A stretch of 37,031 nucleotides of DNA. It comes from an uncultured Desulfovibrio sp. (GTDB lineage Bacteria; Desulfobacterota; Desulfovibrionia; Desulfovibrionales; Desulfovibrionaceae). The DNA is taken from the NCBI RefSeq assembly GCF_910584445.1, contig NZ_CAJUBO010000024.1, positions 1-37,031 of the forward strand, written 5' to 3'. How positions within the stretch are numbered: position 1 is the first letter of the stretch; each line of letters opens with the position of its first letter. A model generated the notes under the pieces. It made no database searches, was not told where the DNA came from, and saw only the letters and a list, made by a program, of their open reading frames with translations. The position numbers and the translations under genes were made by a program. Positions 24,806-32,147 of the stretch are shown here, in pieces.

Positions 24806-26098
24806 TCAACAAAAATCGCCCAAAATCCTGTCGGCCAGGATGGCCGCCGCGCTCCGCACGGAAAGATGATTGTCGCCCAAAAAGCGCAGGGGCCTGAGGC
24901 GGCCGTCGCACCGGGCAAGGAACTCCGGCGCAAGACCGCGCGCCGTGCCGAGACAGAGCAGGACCGGCCCTTCCCGGCACCACTCGCGCACCTCAAGGGG
25001 CGCAAGCGGGGGCGCCGCGCGTTTCTTTTGCGGCCATGCCGCGGATGTCGCCACCAGACGGGGGCGCACGCCCGCGCGCGCGCCGGCCTGGGCCACGGCC
25101 TCCTCCAGAGAGGGCGCCCCGCGCACCAGCGCCAGAGCACGGCTGCGGTCCGGCCTGGCGCGGCCTCCGGCGCCGGCGCTCCAGTGGCGGAGGATGGACT
25201 CCAGCAGCCGCAGCTGGTCCTCAAGAGGCGTCACCACATAGAACGGACCCATGCCATAGCTGCGCGAAATCCGGGCTATATCGTGTACGTCAAGATTTGT
25301 CAAAGAGGACGCGCCGCATTTTTTCCCCTCCAGAAGCACCGGATAGTGGAGGAGGCAAAAGGAGAGGTTGCGGCCGGGGCGTTCGCGCGGCAGGGCGGCG
25401 AGGGCGGCGGCGTCGTCGCTGTCGAGGGGGGCGGCGTCCAGAAGGTCGGGCCTGAAGCGCAGGGTGGCCGCCAGCGCCGCCCGGCGGCGCCAGGCCGCGA
25501 TGCGGGCGTGATCCCCGTTGCGGAGGATGGGCGGGACCTCCAGCCCCTCGAAGTTCTCGGGGCGCGTATAGTGCGGATATTCGAGGATGCCGCGCGAAAA
25601 GCTCTCCTCCTCGCCGGAGGCTTCCTTGCCCATGAAGCCCGGCACCAGCCGGCCCACGGCCTCCATGACGGCCAGGGCGGCGGTCTCCCCGCCGTTGAGC
25701 ACGGCGTCGCCCACGCTGACCGGCTCCAGCGGCAGGATGTCCGCCAGGCGGGCGTCCAGCCCTTCATAGCGGCCGCAGATGAGGGTGAGGTCCTCTTCCC
25801 TGGCGTATTCGCGGGCAAGGGCCTGCGTAAAGGGGCGGCCGCCCGGCGTCAGGACGAGGATGCGGCCCGGCGCGCTGATGCCGCGCACGGCGGCTGCCAC
25901 CGGACCCGGCTGGAGCACCATGCCCGGGCCGCCTCCGTAGGGGCGGTCGTCCACATGGCGGTGCCTGTCCTCGCTGAAGGCGCGCGGATCGTGAAAGCTC
26001 ACGTCCACCACGCCCGAGGCGCGGGCGCGTCCCATGAGGCCCGCGGCCAGCGGCGAGGTGAAAAATTCCGGAAAGAGCGTGACAAGGTGGAAGCGCAT
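24806..26098 (-). CDS. trmD: TrmD tRNA (guanine-N1)-methyltransferase fused to a second SPOUT domain
   Basis: A 430-residue two-domain protein. Residues 1-~245 are TrmD, which methylates N1 of G37 next to the anticodon and prevents frameshifting. Visible motifs are FHLVTLFPEFF, DDRPYGGGPGMVL, LTPGGRPF, LICGRYEGLDAR, SVGDAVLNGGE and ILEYPHYTRPENFEGLEVPPILRNGDHARIAAWR. Residues ~245-430 are a second SPOUT-type domain of the RNA_Me_trans kind (CLLHYPVLLEGK, DVHDIARISRSYGMGPFYVVTPLEDQLRLLESI, then VLLCLGTARGLAPEF). It is related to a protein encoded beside trmD in Thermotoga; in Desulfovibrio the two are fused. The ATG at 26098 aligns with TrmD; no clear ribosome site is seen, and an in-frame ATG lies at 26134. 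The target of the second domain is not known. Confidence 0.93.
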   Translation of the reverse strand: MRFHLVTLFPEFFTSPLAAGLMGRARASGVVDVSFHDPRAFSEDRHRHVDDRPYGGGPGMVLQPGPVAAAVRGISAPGRILVLTPGGRPFTQALAREYAREEDLTLICGRYEGLDARLADILPLEPVSVGDAVLNGGETAALAVMEAVGRLVPGFMGKEASGEEESFSRGILEYPHYTRPENFEGLEVPPILRNGDHARIAAWRRRAALAATLRFRPDLLDAAPLDSDDAAALAALPRERPGRNLSFCLLHYPVLLEGKKCGASSLTNLDVHDIARISRSYGMGPFYVVTPLEDQLRLLESILRHWSAGAGGRARPDRSRALALVRGAPSLEEAVAQAGARAGVRPRLVATSAAWPQKKRAAPPLAPLEVREWCREGPVLLCLGTARGLAPEFLARCDGRLRPLRFLGDNHLSVRSAAAILADRILGDFC

Positions 26099-26157
26099 GC
26101 CCGGAACTTGCCGGAAAAGCGGGCATCTGTCCATGCCGGGCCGGACGCCCGCGTCCT

Positions 26158-26856
26158 TCAGGCGAACGCGTGCCACGCGAGCCAGCGCAGGCGCACGGGA
26201 GGAGCGGCCGCGGCGCCGGGAAGCGCCACGCAGAGCACATGCCCCGGACAGGAAATCCGGCGCCAGGCCACGCGTTGCCCTTCCCACAGCCAGGCGCCCG
26301 CGCGCCGTCCGGCGCCCGCGTGCGCGGCGGCGGCAGCGGCCGTCCAGAGCGCGGGGCGGGCGCCAAGGGCCTTGAACAGGGCTTCCGCCAGGGTCCAGCG
26401 GCGCAGGGAAGCCCGCGGGGAACGGGCGGACCCGGCAAAGACGAGGTCCGCCGGGGGCGGGGCCGACAGGGCTTCCGCGTCCAGCGCGGCGGCGGTCCCG
26501 CCGGTCTCTCCCCGCGTTTCCTGCGGAGGGCGCACCAGGCAGAAGGCGGCGCGGCCGCTGTGGCTGAAGGCGACCTCCCAGCCGGGCGCGCCGGAAACGC
26601 GGGGCCGTCCCGCGGCATCCATGTCAAGGCGGGCGCCCGGGGGGAGGGCCTGCGCGGCGAGCAGCCGCGCCAGCAGGCGCGAGGCGCGGGCCAGAAGCGC
26701 ATCTCCGGAAGGAGGGAAGCGGCGGACATGGGCATGCTGCCCGGGGGAAAGATGCGGCGCGGCGCGGCGTTCCCAGCGGGCGCAGAGGCAGCGCAGGCGG
26801 TGCCCGGCCTGGGCATCGGCAAAACCGGGCAGGGCGCTGGCAAACACGAGTGGCAT
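26158..26856 (-). CDS. 4'-phosphopantetheinyl transferase superfamily protein
   Basis: A 232-residue Sfp-type enzyme predicted to attach the phosphopantetheine arm to carrier proteins from coenzyme A. WEVAFSHSGRAAFCLV matches the usual (N/F)-x-SHS segment. TAAALDAEALS holds the metal-binding D-x-E. RRWTLAEALFKALG matches the W-T-x-K-E-A-x-x-K motif, with Ala in place of the first Lys. GGAG sits 8 bases before the ATG at 26856, so that start beats an earlier in-frame one at 26967. It is divergent from the rpmF-plsX-fab cluster, which encodes an acyl carrier protein, so AcpP is a natural candidate substrate; this is an inference. It is 60 bases upstream of trmD on the same strand. Confidence 0.83.
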   Translation of the reverse strand: MPLVFASALPGFADAQAGHRLRCLCARWERRAAPHLSPGQHAHVRRFPPSGDALLARASRLLARLLAAQALPPGARLDMDAAGRPRVSGAPGWEVAFSHSGRAAFCLVRPPQETRGETGGTAAALDAEALSAPPPADLVFAGSARSPRASLRRWTLAEALFKALGARPALWTAAAAAAHAGAGRRAGAWLWEGQRVAWRRISCPGHVLCVALPGAAAAPPVRLRWLAWHAFA

Positions 26857-26951
26857 GAAAACTCCGGGCGGCCGGGGCGGCGCTCTCCCATTCTGGCACA
26901 CGCCGGCGCATGGGGCAAGAGAGCGGCGCGGTCCGCCGGCTGCGCCGGGTC

Positions 26952-26980
26952 TGGACAAGCGGCGCAAATTCCGCTATGGA
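26952..26980 (+). promoter_or_regulatory. Candidate promoter for rpmF and the fatty-acid cluster
   Basis: TGGACA (26952-26957) and TATGGA (26975-26980) are separated by 17 bases, about 65 bases before the rpmF ATG. The -35 matches at 5 of 6, the -10 at only 3 of 6. The region 26857-27044 is the divergent intergenic space between the PPTase and rpmF genes. Confidence 0.35.
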
Positions 26981-27044
26981 CTGTCTCCCATAATCTGGAG
27001 GTGCGGCCGCGTCTGCCGGCCCGGCCGCCGAAAGGAGATCCGAC

Positions 27045-27227
27045 ATGGCTGTTCAGCAGAACAAGAAATCGCGTTCCCGCAAGGGCATGCGCCGTTCCCA
27101 TGACCGTGTGGCGAAGCCCGCCGTCATTTACTGCTCCTGCGGGGAGCCTACCGCCCCCCACAGCGTCTGCCCCAGCTGCGGCGCCTACCGGGGCCGCCAG
27201 GTGATCGCAAAGCCCGACGCCGAGTGA
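27045..27227 (+). CDS. rpmF: 50S ribosomal protein L32
   Basis: A 60-residue large-subunit protein. It begins MAVQQNKKSRSRKGMRRSHDRV, and carries a zinc-ribbon of two pairs, CSC and CPSC, so it is the zinc-dependent form. AAAGGAG lies 7 bases before the ATG at 27045. Its stop overlaps the plsX ATG as TGATG. The rpmF-plsX-fab order is shared by many bacteria and ties ribosome and membrane lipid synthesis. Confidence 0.97.
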   Translation: MAVQQNKKSRSRKGMRRSHDRVAKPAVIYCSCGEPTAPHSVCPSCGAYRGRQVIAKPDAE

Positions 27228-28261
27228 TGCGCGAAAGACCCGTCATCGCCGTGGATGCCATGGGCGGGGATTTCGGCCCCGCCGTGGTCGTCCCTGGCGC
27301 CGTGGAGGCGGCGCGCCTCCACGACCTCCATATCCTCCTCGTGGGCGATACGCCCAAGGTGGAGGCCGAGCTTGCCAGGCTCGACCTGGAAGGCATCGGG
27401 TGCGAGATCGTCCAGGCCGATGACGTGGTGCACATGAACGAACGGCCGTCGGACATCCTGCGGCGCAAAAAGAATGCCTCCATCCAGGTGGCCTGCCGCC
27501 TTGTCAAGGAGGGCGCGGCCGACGGCGTGGTGAGCGCCGGGCATTCCGGCGCCACGGTGGCCTGCGGCATGTTCATCATGGGGCGCCTTCCCGGTGTGGA
27601 ACGCCCCGCGCTGGCGGCCCTGCTGCCCACGGAAAAGGAGCCGGTGGTCGTTCTGGACGCCGGGGCCAATGTGGATTGCCGCCCCTACCACCTGTTCCAG
27701 TTCGGACTCATGGGCGACGCCTTTGCCCGTGACCTGCTCGGCTATGCGGCGCCGCGCGTGAGCCTGCTCAGCATCGGCGAGGAAGAGGGCAAGGGCAACA
27801 GCCAGGTCAAGGAAGCCTATGAGCTTCTGAAGATGGCCCACAACCTGAATTTCATCGGCAATGCCGAAGGGCGCGACATCTTTACCGGCGATGTGGATGT
27901 GGTCATCTGCGACGGTTTCGTGGGCAATGTGGTGGTCAAGATGAGCGAGGGGCTTGCGGCTTCGCTGGTGCGGATGCTCAAGCGGGTCTTCACTTCCGGC
28001 GTCATGCCCGCCCTTGGGGCGCTCCTCGCCCGCGGCGCCTTCCGGAACTTCGCGCGGACCATCGATTACGCGGAGTACGGGGGCGCCCCGCTGCTCGGCC
28101 TTCAGGGGCTTGCCATCGTCTGTCACGGGCGCTCCAACGCCAGGGCCATGACCAACGCCATCCGCATGAGCGGCGCCTTTGTCCGCAAGGAGACCAACGC
28201 GCGCCTGGCCGAAACCATTCTCGCCAACGAGGAGCTGACGCGGTTCTCCCGCGCCATTTGA
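27227..28261 (+). CDS. plsX: Phosphate acyltransferase PlsX
   Basis: A 344-residue enzyme that converts acyl-ACP to acyl-phosphate for PlsY in glycerolipid synthesis. Recognisable segments: PVIAVDAMGGDFGPAVVVPG at the start, GAADGVVSAGHSGATVACGMF, VLDAGANVDCRPYHLFQFG, LLSIGEEEGKGNSQVKEAYELL, and VICDGFVGNVVVKMSEGLA. The length matches the family. The ATG at 27227 overlaps rpmF by one base; a GTG one codon earlier is possible. The gene fits with fabH, fabG, acpP and fabF that follow. Confidence 0.97.
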   Translation: MRERPVIAVDAMGGDFGPAVVVPGAVEAARLHDLHILLVGDTPKVEAELARLDLEGIGCEIVQADDVVHMNERPSDILRRKKNASIQVACRLVKEGAADGVVSAGHSGATVACGMFIMGRLPGVERPALAALLPTEKEPVVVLDAGANVDCRPYHLFQFGLMGDAFARDLLGYAAPRVSLLSIGEEEGKGNSQVKEAYELLKMAHNLNFIGNAEGRDIFTGDVDVVICDGFVGNVVVKMSEGLAASLVRMLKRVFTSGVMPALGALLARGAFRNFARTIDYAEYGGAPLLGLQGLAIVCHGRSNARAMTNAIRMSGAFVRKETNARLAETILANEELTRFSRAI

Positions 28262-28303
28262 GCGCATGGGCGCCTGCCGTTCCGCAAACCCCACGGACAC
28301 TCC

Positions 28304-29290
28304 ATGACTCTCAACTGCCATCTGCGCGCCCTGAGCGCCCATGTGCCGGAGACCGTCATCACCAACGACGATCTGGCGGCCCTTGTGGACACCAATGACC
28401 AGTGGATCGTCGAGCGCACGGGCATCCGCCGCCGCCACAGGCTGGCCGATACGGAAAACGCCTCGGATCTGGCCCTGGCCGCCGCGCGGCGCTGCCTGGA
28501 CGAGGCGGGGCTTCCGGCGCGTTCCCTGACCCATGTGCTGGCCGCCACCTGCACGCCGGACCATCTTTCCCCCTCCATCGCCTGCATCCTTGCCGGCGCG
28601 CTGGATGCCGGGCCGGTCATGGCCCTGGATTTCGGCGCGGCCTGCACGGGTTTCATCTACGGGCTTTCGCTGGGGCGGGCCTTTCTGGCCCAGGCGCCGG
28701 AGAGCCGGATACTTTTCGTCTGCGCCGAGGCCCTGACCCGGCGCGTCAACTGGCAGGACCGCGGCACCTGTGTCCTCTTCGGCGATGCGGCCACGGCCTG
28801 CGTGCTCGACAGCGCGGGCGGCGAGGGGACGGCCCGCGTGGAGGACGTCCTCTGCCAGAGCGACGGCTCGCAGCGCGACCTGATCGTTGTGGGCGGCGGC
28901 ACGAGCTGCCGGTATGCGCCCGGCGACGCGGTGGACGCCTCGTTCTTCATTTCCATGCGCGGGCGCGATACCTACAAGCACGCTGTCCGCCAGATGGTCC
29001 AGGTGTGCGAGACGCTCCTTGCCCGCAACGGACTCTCCATGGCGGACGTGGCGCTCTTTGTGCCCCATCAGGCCAACATACGGATCATCGAGGCCGTGGG
29101 TTCGCGTCTGGGCGTCGGCGCGGACAGGGTCTTCGTGAATCTGGCGGAATACGGCAACACCTCTTCCGCCTCCATTCCGCTGGCTCTGGCCGAAGCCCGC
29201 GCGGCGGGGCGCATCCGGCCCGGCGACCGCGTCCTTGTGACGGCCTTCGGCGCGGGGCTGACGTGGGGCGCGGCGCTCCTGCGCTTCTAG
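28304..29290 (+). CDS. fabH: 3-oxoacyl-[ACP] synthase III FabH
   Basis: A 328-residue condensing enzyme that joins acetyl-CoA and malonyl-ACP to start fatty-acid chains. The catalytic triad is visible: Cys114 in DFGAACTGFIYGL, His255 in FVPHQANIRIIEAVG and Asn285 in AEYGNTSSASIPLAL. LFGDAATACVLD also matches the family. The ribosome site before the ATG at 28304 is weak. It lies 42 bases after plsX and 50 bases before a 13-codon ORF that abuts fabG. Confidence 0.97.
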   Translation: MTLNCHLRALSAHVPETVITNDDLAALVDTNDQWIVERTGIRRRHRLADTENASDLALAAARRCLDEAGLPARSLTHVLAATCTPDHLSPSIACILAGALDAGPVMALDFGAACTGFIYGLSLGRAFLAQAPESRILFVCAEALTRRVNWQDRGTCVLFGDAATACVLDSAGGEGTARVEDVLCQSDGSQRDLIVVGGGTSCRYAPGDAVDASFFISMRGRDTYKHAVRQMVQVCETLLARNGLSMADVALFVPHQANIRIIEAVGSRLGVGADRVFVNLAEYGNTSSASIPLALAEARAAGRIRPGDRVLVTAFGAGLTWGAALLRF

Positions 29291-29340
29291 CGGTCCCGTA
29301 GCCCGCGCATTGAAATTCCCCGGCGTATGGAGTAGGAAGC

Positions 29341-29382
29341 ATGTTCATGGCTCTCGACACTGAAAGCGGGGAAGCGGCATGA
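29341..29382 (+). CDS. Candidate 13-codon upstream ORF overlapping fabG
   Basis: ATG at 29341 encodes MFMALDTESGEAA and stops with TGA at 29380-29382. That TGA overlaps the fabG ATG (29379) as ATGA. GGAG at 29329-29332, followed by AGGAAG, provides a well-placed ribosome site, whereas fabG itself has none of its own that is clear apart from within this ORF. It could couple fabG translation. A chance ORF or a fabG start inside it cannot be excluded. Confidence 0.45.
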   Translation: MFMALDTESGEAA

Positions 29383-30152
29383 CGAATTCTTGCACAGCAT
29401 CGGCGGATCCCTGGGCGGATGCGCCCGTGGCCCTGGTCACGGGCGGCTCGCGCGGCATCGGGCGGGCCATTGCCCGCACGCTCGCGCGTGACGGATTTTG
29501 CGTCATCCTTACCTATGTGAGCCGCCCGGAAGAGGCCGAGCGCACGGTGGGGGAGATCGCGGCGGAGGGCGGCCGGGCGCGCGCCCTTGCGCTGGATGTG
29601 GGCGACGATGCCGCCGTGGAGGCGTTTTTTGCCGCACATATCAAGGACAAGGTCAATCTGGCGGTCCTGGTGAACAACGCGGGCATTACCCGCGACGGGT
29701 TCCTCATCCGCATGAAGACGGAAGATTTCGACCGCGTGCTGGATGTCAATCTCGGCGGCGCGTTCGCGTGCAGCCGCGAGGCCGCCAGGATCATGAGCAG
29801 GCGCAGGGCCGGGCGCATCATCAATATCGCCTCGGTGGTCGGGCAGATGGGCAATGCCGGGCAGGCCAACTATTGCGCCGCCAAGGCCGGACTCATCGGA
29901 CTCACCAAGTCCAACGCGCGCGAGCTTGCCGCGCGGGGCATCACCGTCAATGCCGTGGCGCCCGGTTTCATCGAGACCGACATGACGGCCGCACTGAACG
30001 AGACCGTCATCGCGGGCTATGTGGAGTCCATTCCCCTGCGCCGCATGGGCACCGCCCAGGATGTGGCCGAGGCGGTGGCCTTTCTGGCCTCGGAAAGGGC
30101 CGCCTACATCACGGGGCAGGTCCTTGCCGTCAATGGCGGCATGTATTGCTGA
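29379..30152 (+). CDS. fabG: 3-oxoacyl-[ACP] reductase FabG
   Basis: A 257-residue short-chain dehydrogenase that reduces beta-ketoacyl-ACP using NADPH. It has the nucleotide-binding motif VTGGSRGIGRAI (from residue 20), VNNAG (98-102), the catalytic Ser152, Tyr165 and Lys169 (YCAAK), and PGFIETDMT near the C-terminus. The first 15 residues are an extension beyond the typical start, so a later start is possible but no other ATG precedes the core. The ATG is overlapped by the stop of a 13-codon ORF. acpP follows after 124 bases. Confidence 0.96.
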   Translation: MTNSCTASADPWADAPVALVTGGSRGIGRAIARTLARDGFCVILTYVSRPEEAERTVGEIAAEGGRARALALDVGDDAAVEAFFAAHIKDKVNLAVLVNNAGITRDGFLIRMKTEDFDRVLDVNLGGAFACSREAARIMSRRRAGRIINIASVVGQMGNAGQANYCAAKAGLIGLTKSNARELAARGITVNAVAPGFIETDMTAALNETVIAGYVESIPLRRMGTAQDVAEAVAFLASERAAYITGQVLAVNGGMYC

Positions 30153-30276
30153 AGGGGCGGGTGCGCCGCGGAAGAGCGCGGCGGCCGGCGGACAAGAGTT
30201 TTTTATGAATGCGCGAAAGGCCGCCGGAGTTTCCCGGGGCCGGCGCGAAACGAACATGGAACACCTGGAGGACGCC

Positions 30277-30510
30277 ATGTCTGATGTCGCGGAAAAAGTC
30301 CAGAAGATCATTGTTGACCAGCTTGGCGTGAGCGCCGACGAAGTGAAGCCCGATGCCTCCTTTGTGGAGGACCTGGGCGCGGACTCCCTGGATCTCACCG
30401 AACTCATCATGGCAATGGAAGAAGAGTTCGACATCGAGATCGCCGATGAGGACGCGCAGAAGATCCTCAAGGTGCAGGACGCCATCAATTATATCGAAAG
30501 CAAGAAGTAG
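30277..30510 (+). CDS. acpP: Acyl carrier protein
   Basis: A 77-residue acidic carrier for growing acyl chains. The phosphopantetheine attachment Ser37 lies in EDLGADSLDLTELIMAMEEEF. The four-helix pattern is complete. CTGGAGGACGCC supplies a ribosome site before the ATG at 30277; a much longer upstream frame is not part of the gene. The terminator-like hairpin after its stop could raise acpP message relative to fabF. Confidence 0.98.
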   Translation: MSDVAEKVQKIIVDQLGVSADEVKPDASFVEDLGADSLDLTELIMAMEEEFDIEIADEDAQKILKVQDAINYIESKK

Positions 30511-30513
30511 TCG

Positions 30514-30531
30514 GCGCCTGCCGGCGCTTTT
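30514..30531 (+). terminator. Short stem-loop after acpP
   Basis: GCGCC (30514-30518), loop TGCC and GGCGC (30523-30527) are followed by TTTT. It is small for a terminator but well placed, right behind the acpP stop. Partial termination would explain an excess of acpP over the downstream fabF. Confidence 0.5.
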
Positions 30532-30599
30532 GGGGGGCTGCCCCGCGTGCCTGCGGCGCGCCGTCGCGGTGCCGGCCCTTTTGGGCTGTCCGCCATGGT

Positions 30600-30620
30600 C
30601 CGCGGGGTATCGCCCCGCGG
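30600..30620 (+). other. Strong GC stem-loop between acpP and fabF
   Basis: CCGCGGGG (30600-30607), loop TATCG and CCCCGCGG (30613-30620) form a perfect 8-base-pair stem. The 30511-30780 gap holds no other gene that I recognise. Its role (processing, stability or none) is not shown. Confidence 0.4.
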
Positions 30621-30780
30621 GCGCGGCATTTGGAACCGCTGGCGCGCCGTGAACCTGAGGTTTTGGAAAGAGCCGACCTGCATCCGCGGCAGAGCGGTCG
30701 GGTACTGAAAGTATCCAGGCCGCTCCGGCGGATGCGGGAGCAGGCGCCCGCCAAAAATGCTCGAAGGCCAAGGAGCTTCC

Positions 30781-32028
30781 ATGAATCGTCCCCGCGTAGT
30801 GATCACCGGCGTTTCCGGCATTACGCCGCTCGCCAATGACATCAATACCACCTGGAAGCGCCTGCTGGCGGGTGAATCCGGCATCGGTCCCATCACGCTC
30901 TTCGACGCGTCGGACTATACTTCGCGTATTGCGGGCGAGGTCAAGGATTTTGCTCCGGAGACCTGGATCCCCGCCAAGCAGGCGCGGCGCATGGACCGCT
31001 TCACCCAGTTCGCGGTGGCGGCCGCCAGGATGCTTCTGGAAGACGCCGGTCTGGAGATCACCCCGGCCAACGCCGAGGACGTGGCCGTCATCCTCGGCAT
31101 CGGGCTGGGCGGCCTGCACACTCTGGAGACCTGGCATACCAAGCTGCTTGAGTCCGGTCCCAACAAGATCTCGCCGTTCATGATCCCCATGCTCATCTCC
31201 AACATGGGTCCGGGGCAGATCTCCATCTTCACGGGGGCCAAGGGGCCGAACATCGTCACCACCACGGCCTGCGCCTCGGGCATCCACGCCGTGGGCACGG
31301 CCTACAGCGAGATCGTGCTCGGCCGGGCCACAAGCGTCATCACCGGCGGGGTCGAAGCCACGGTCACGCCTCTAGGCGTGGCGGGCTTCACGGCGCTCAA
31401 GGCCCTTTCCACGCATTTCAACGACGATCCGGCCAGGGCGTCGCGGCCCTTTGACGCCGGGCGCGATGGCTTTGTCATCGGCGAGGGTGCGGGCCTGCTC
31501 CTTCTGGAAGAGCTGGAGAGCGCGCGGCGGCGCGGCGCGAAGATCTACGCCGAGGTGGCGGGCTACGGCGCCTCCGGCGACGCGCATCACATGACCGCTC
31601 CGCACGAGACCGGCGAGGGCATGGCCGCGGCCATGCGGCGCGCCCTGCGCGACGCGGGCCTCCAGCCCGGGGCCGTGGACTATATCAATGCCCACGGAAC
31701 GTCCACCCAGCTCAACGACAGCACGGAAACCAGGGCCATGAAGCTTGCCTTCGGGGACCATGCGAAAAAGCTCAAGATCTCGGCCACCAAATCCATGACC
31801 GGGCATCTGCTCGGCGCGGCCGGCGGCATCGAGTCCGTCTTCACGGCTCTGGCGCTCCATGAGGAGGCCCTGCCCGGCACCATCAACCAGGAAACCCCCG
31901 ACCCGGCGTGCGATCTTGATTATCTTGCCGGGGGCACCGAGCATGTGGCCTGCGAATACGGCATGTGCAATTCGTTCGGCTTCGGGGGCACCAATGCCAG
32001 CGTCATTTTCAAAAAATGGGTCGGCTGA
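30781..32028 (+). CDS. fabF: 3-oxoacyl-[ACP] synthase II FabF
   Basis: A 415-residue condensing enzyme for chain elongation. The catalytic residues are present: Cys164 (TTACASGIHAVG), His305 (NAHGTSTQLND) and His342 (KSMTGHLLGAAGG). Lys337 is in ISATKSMTGH. The ATG at 30781 has AAGGAGC just upstream; an earlier ATG at 30757 is less likely. It is the last fatty-acid gene in the run; fabA/Z, fabD and fabI are not in the window. Confidence 0.97.
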   Translation: MNRPRVVITGVSGITPLANDINTTWKRLLAGESGIGPITLFDASDYTSRIAGEVKDFAPETWIPAKQARRMDRFTQFAVAAARMLLEDAGLEITPANAEDVAVILGIGLGGLHTLETWHTKLLESGPNKISPFMIPMLISNMGPGQISIFTGAKGPNIVTTTACASGIHAVGTAYSEIVLGRATSVITGGVEATVTPLGVAGFTALKALSTHFNDDPARASRPFDAGRDGFVIGEGAGLLLLEELESARRRGAKIYAEVAGYGASGDAHHMTAPHETGEGMAAAMRRALRDAGLQPGAVDYINAHGTSTQLNDSTETRAMKLAFGDHAKKLKISATKSMTGHLLGAAGGIESVFTALALHEEALPGTINQETPDPACDLDYLAGGTEHVACEYGMCNSFGFGGTNASVIFKKWVG

Positions 32029-32071
32029 CGCCGGAGCGCCGGAAATGACCGCCCGCGGCGGCTTTGTCCAC

Positions 32072-32103
32072 GGCGGCCGGAAAACCGGCCGCCACAGTCT
32101 TTT
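32072..32103 (+). terminator. Terminator-like hairpin between fabF and glyA
   Basis: GGCGGCCGG (32072-32080), loop AAAA and CCGGCCGCC (32085-32093) form a perfect 9-base-pair stem, with TTTT after a seven-base gap (32100-32103). It probably ends or attenuates fab transcription before glyA. Confidence 0.6.
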
Positions 32104-32147
32104 GCCCGCCGCGCGCGGGCGCTCTTTCCGCAAAAGGATATGCCTCG

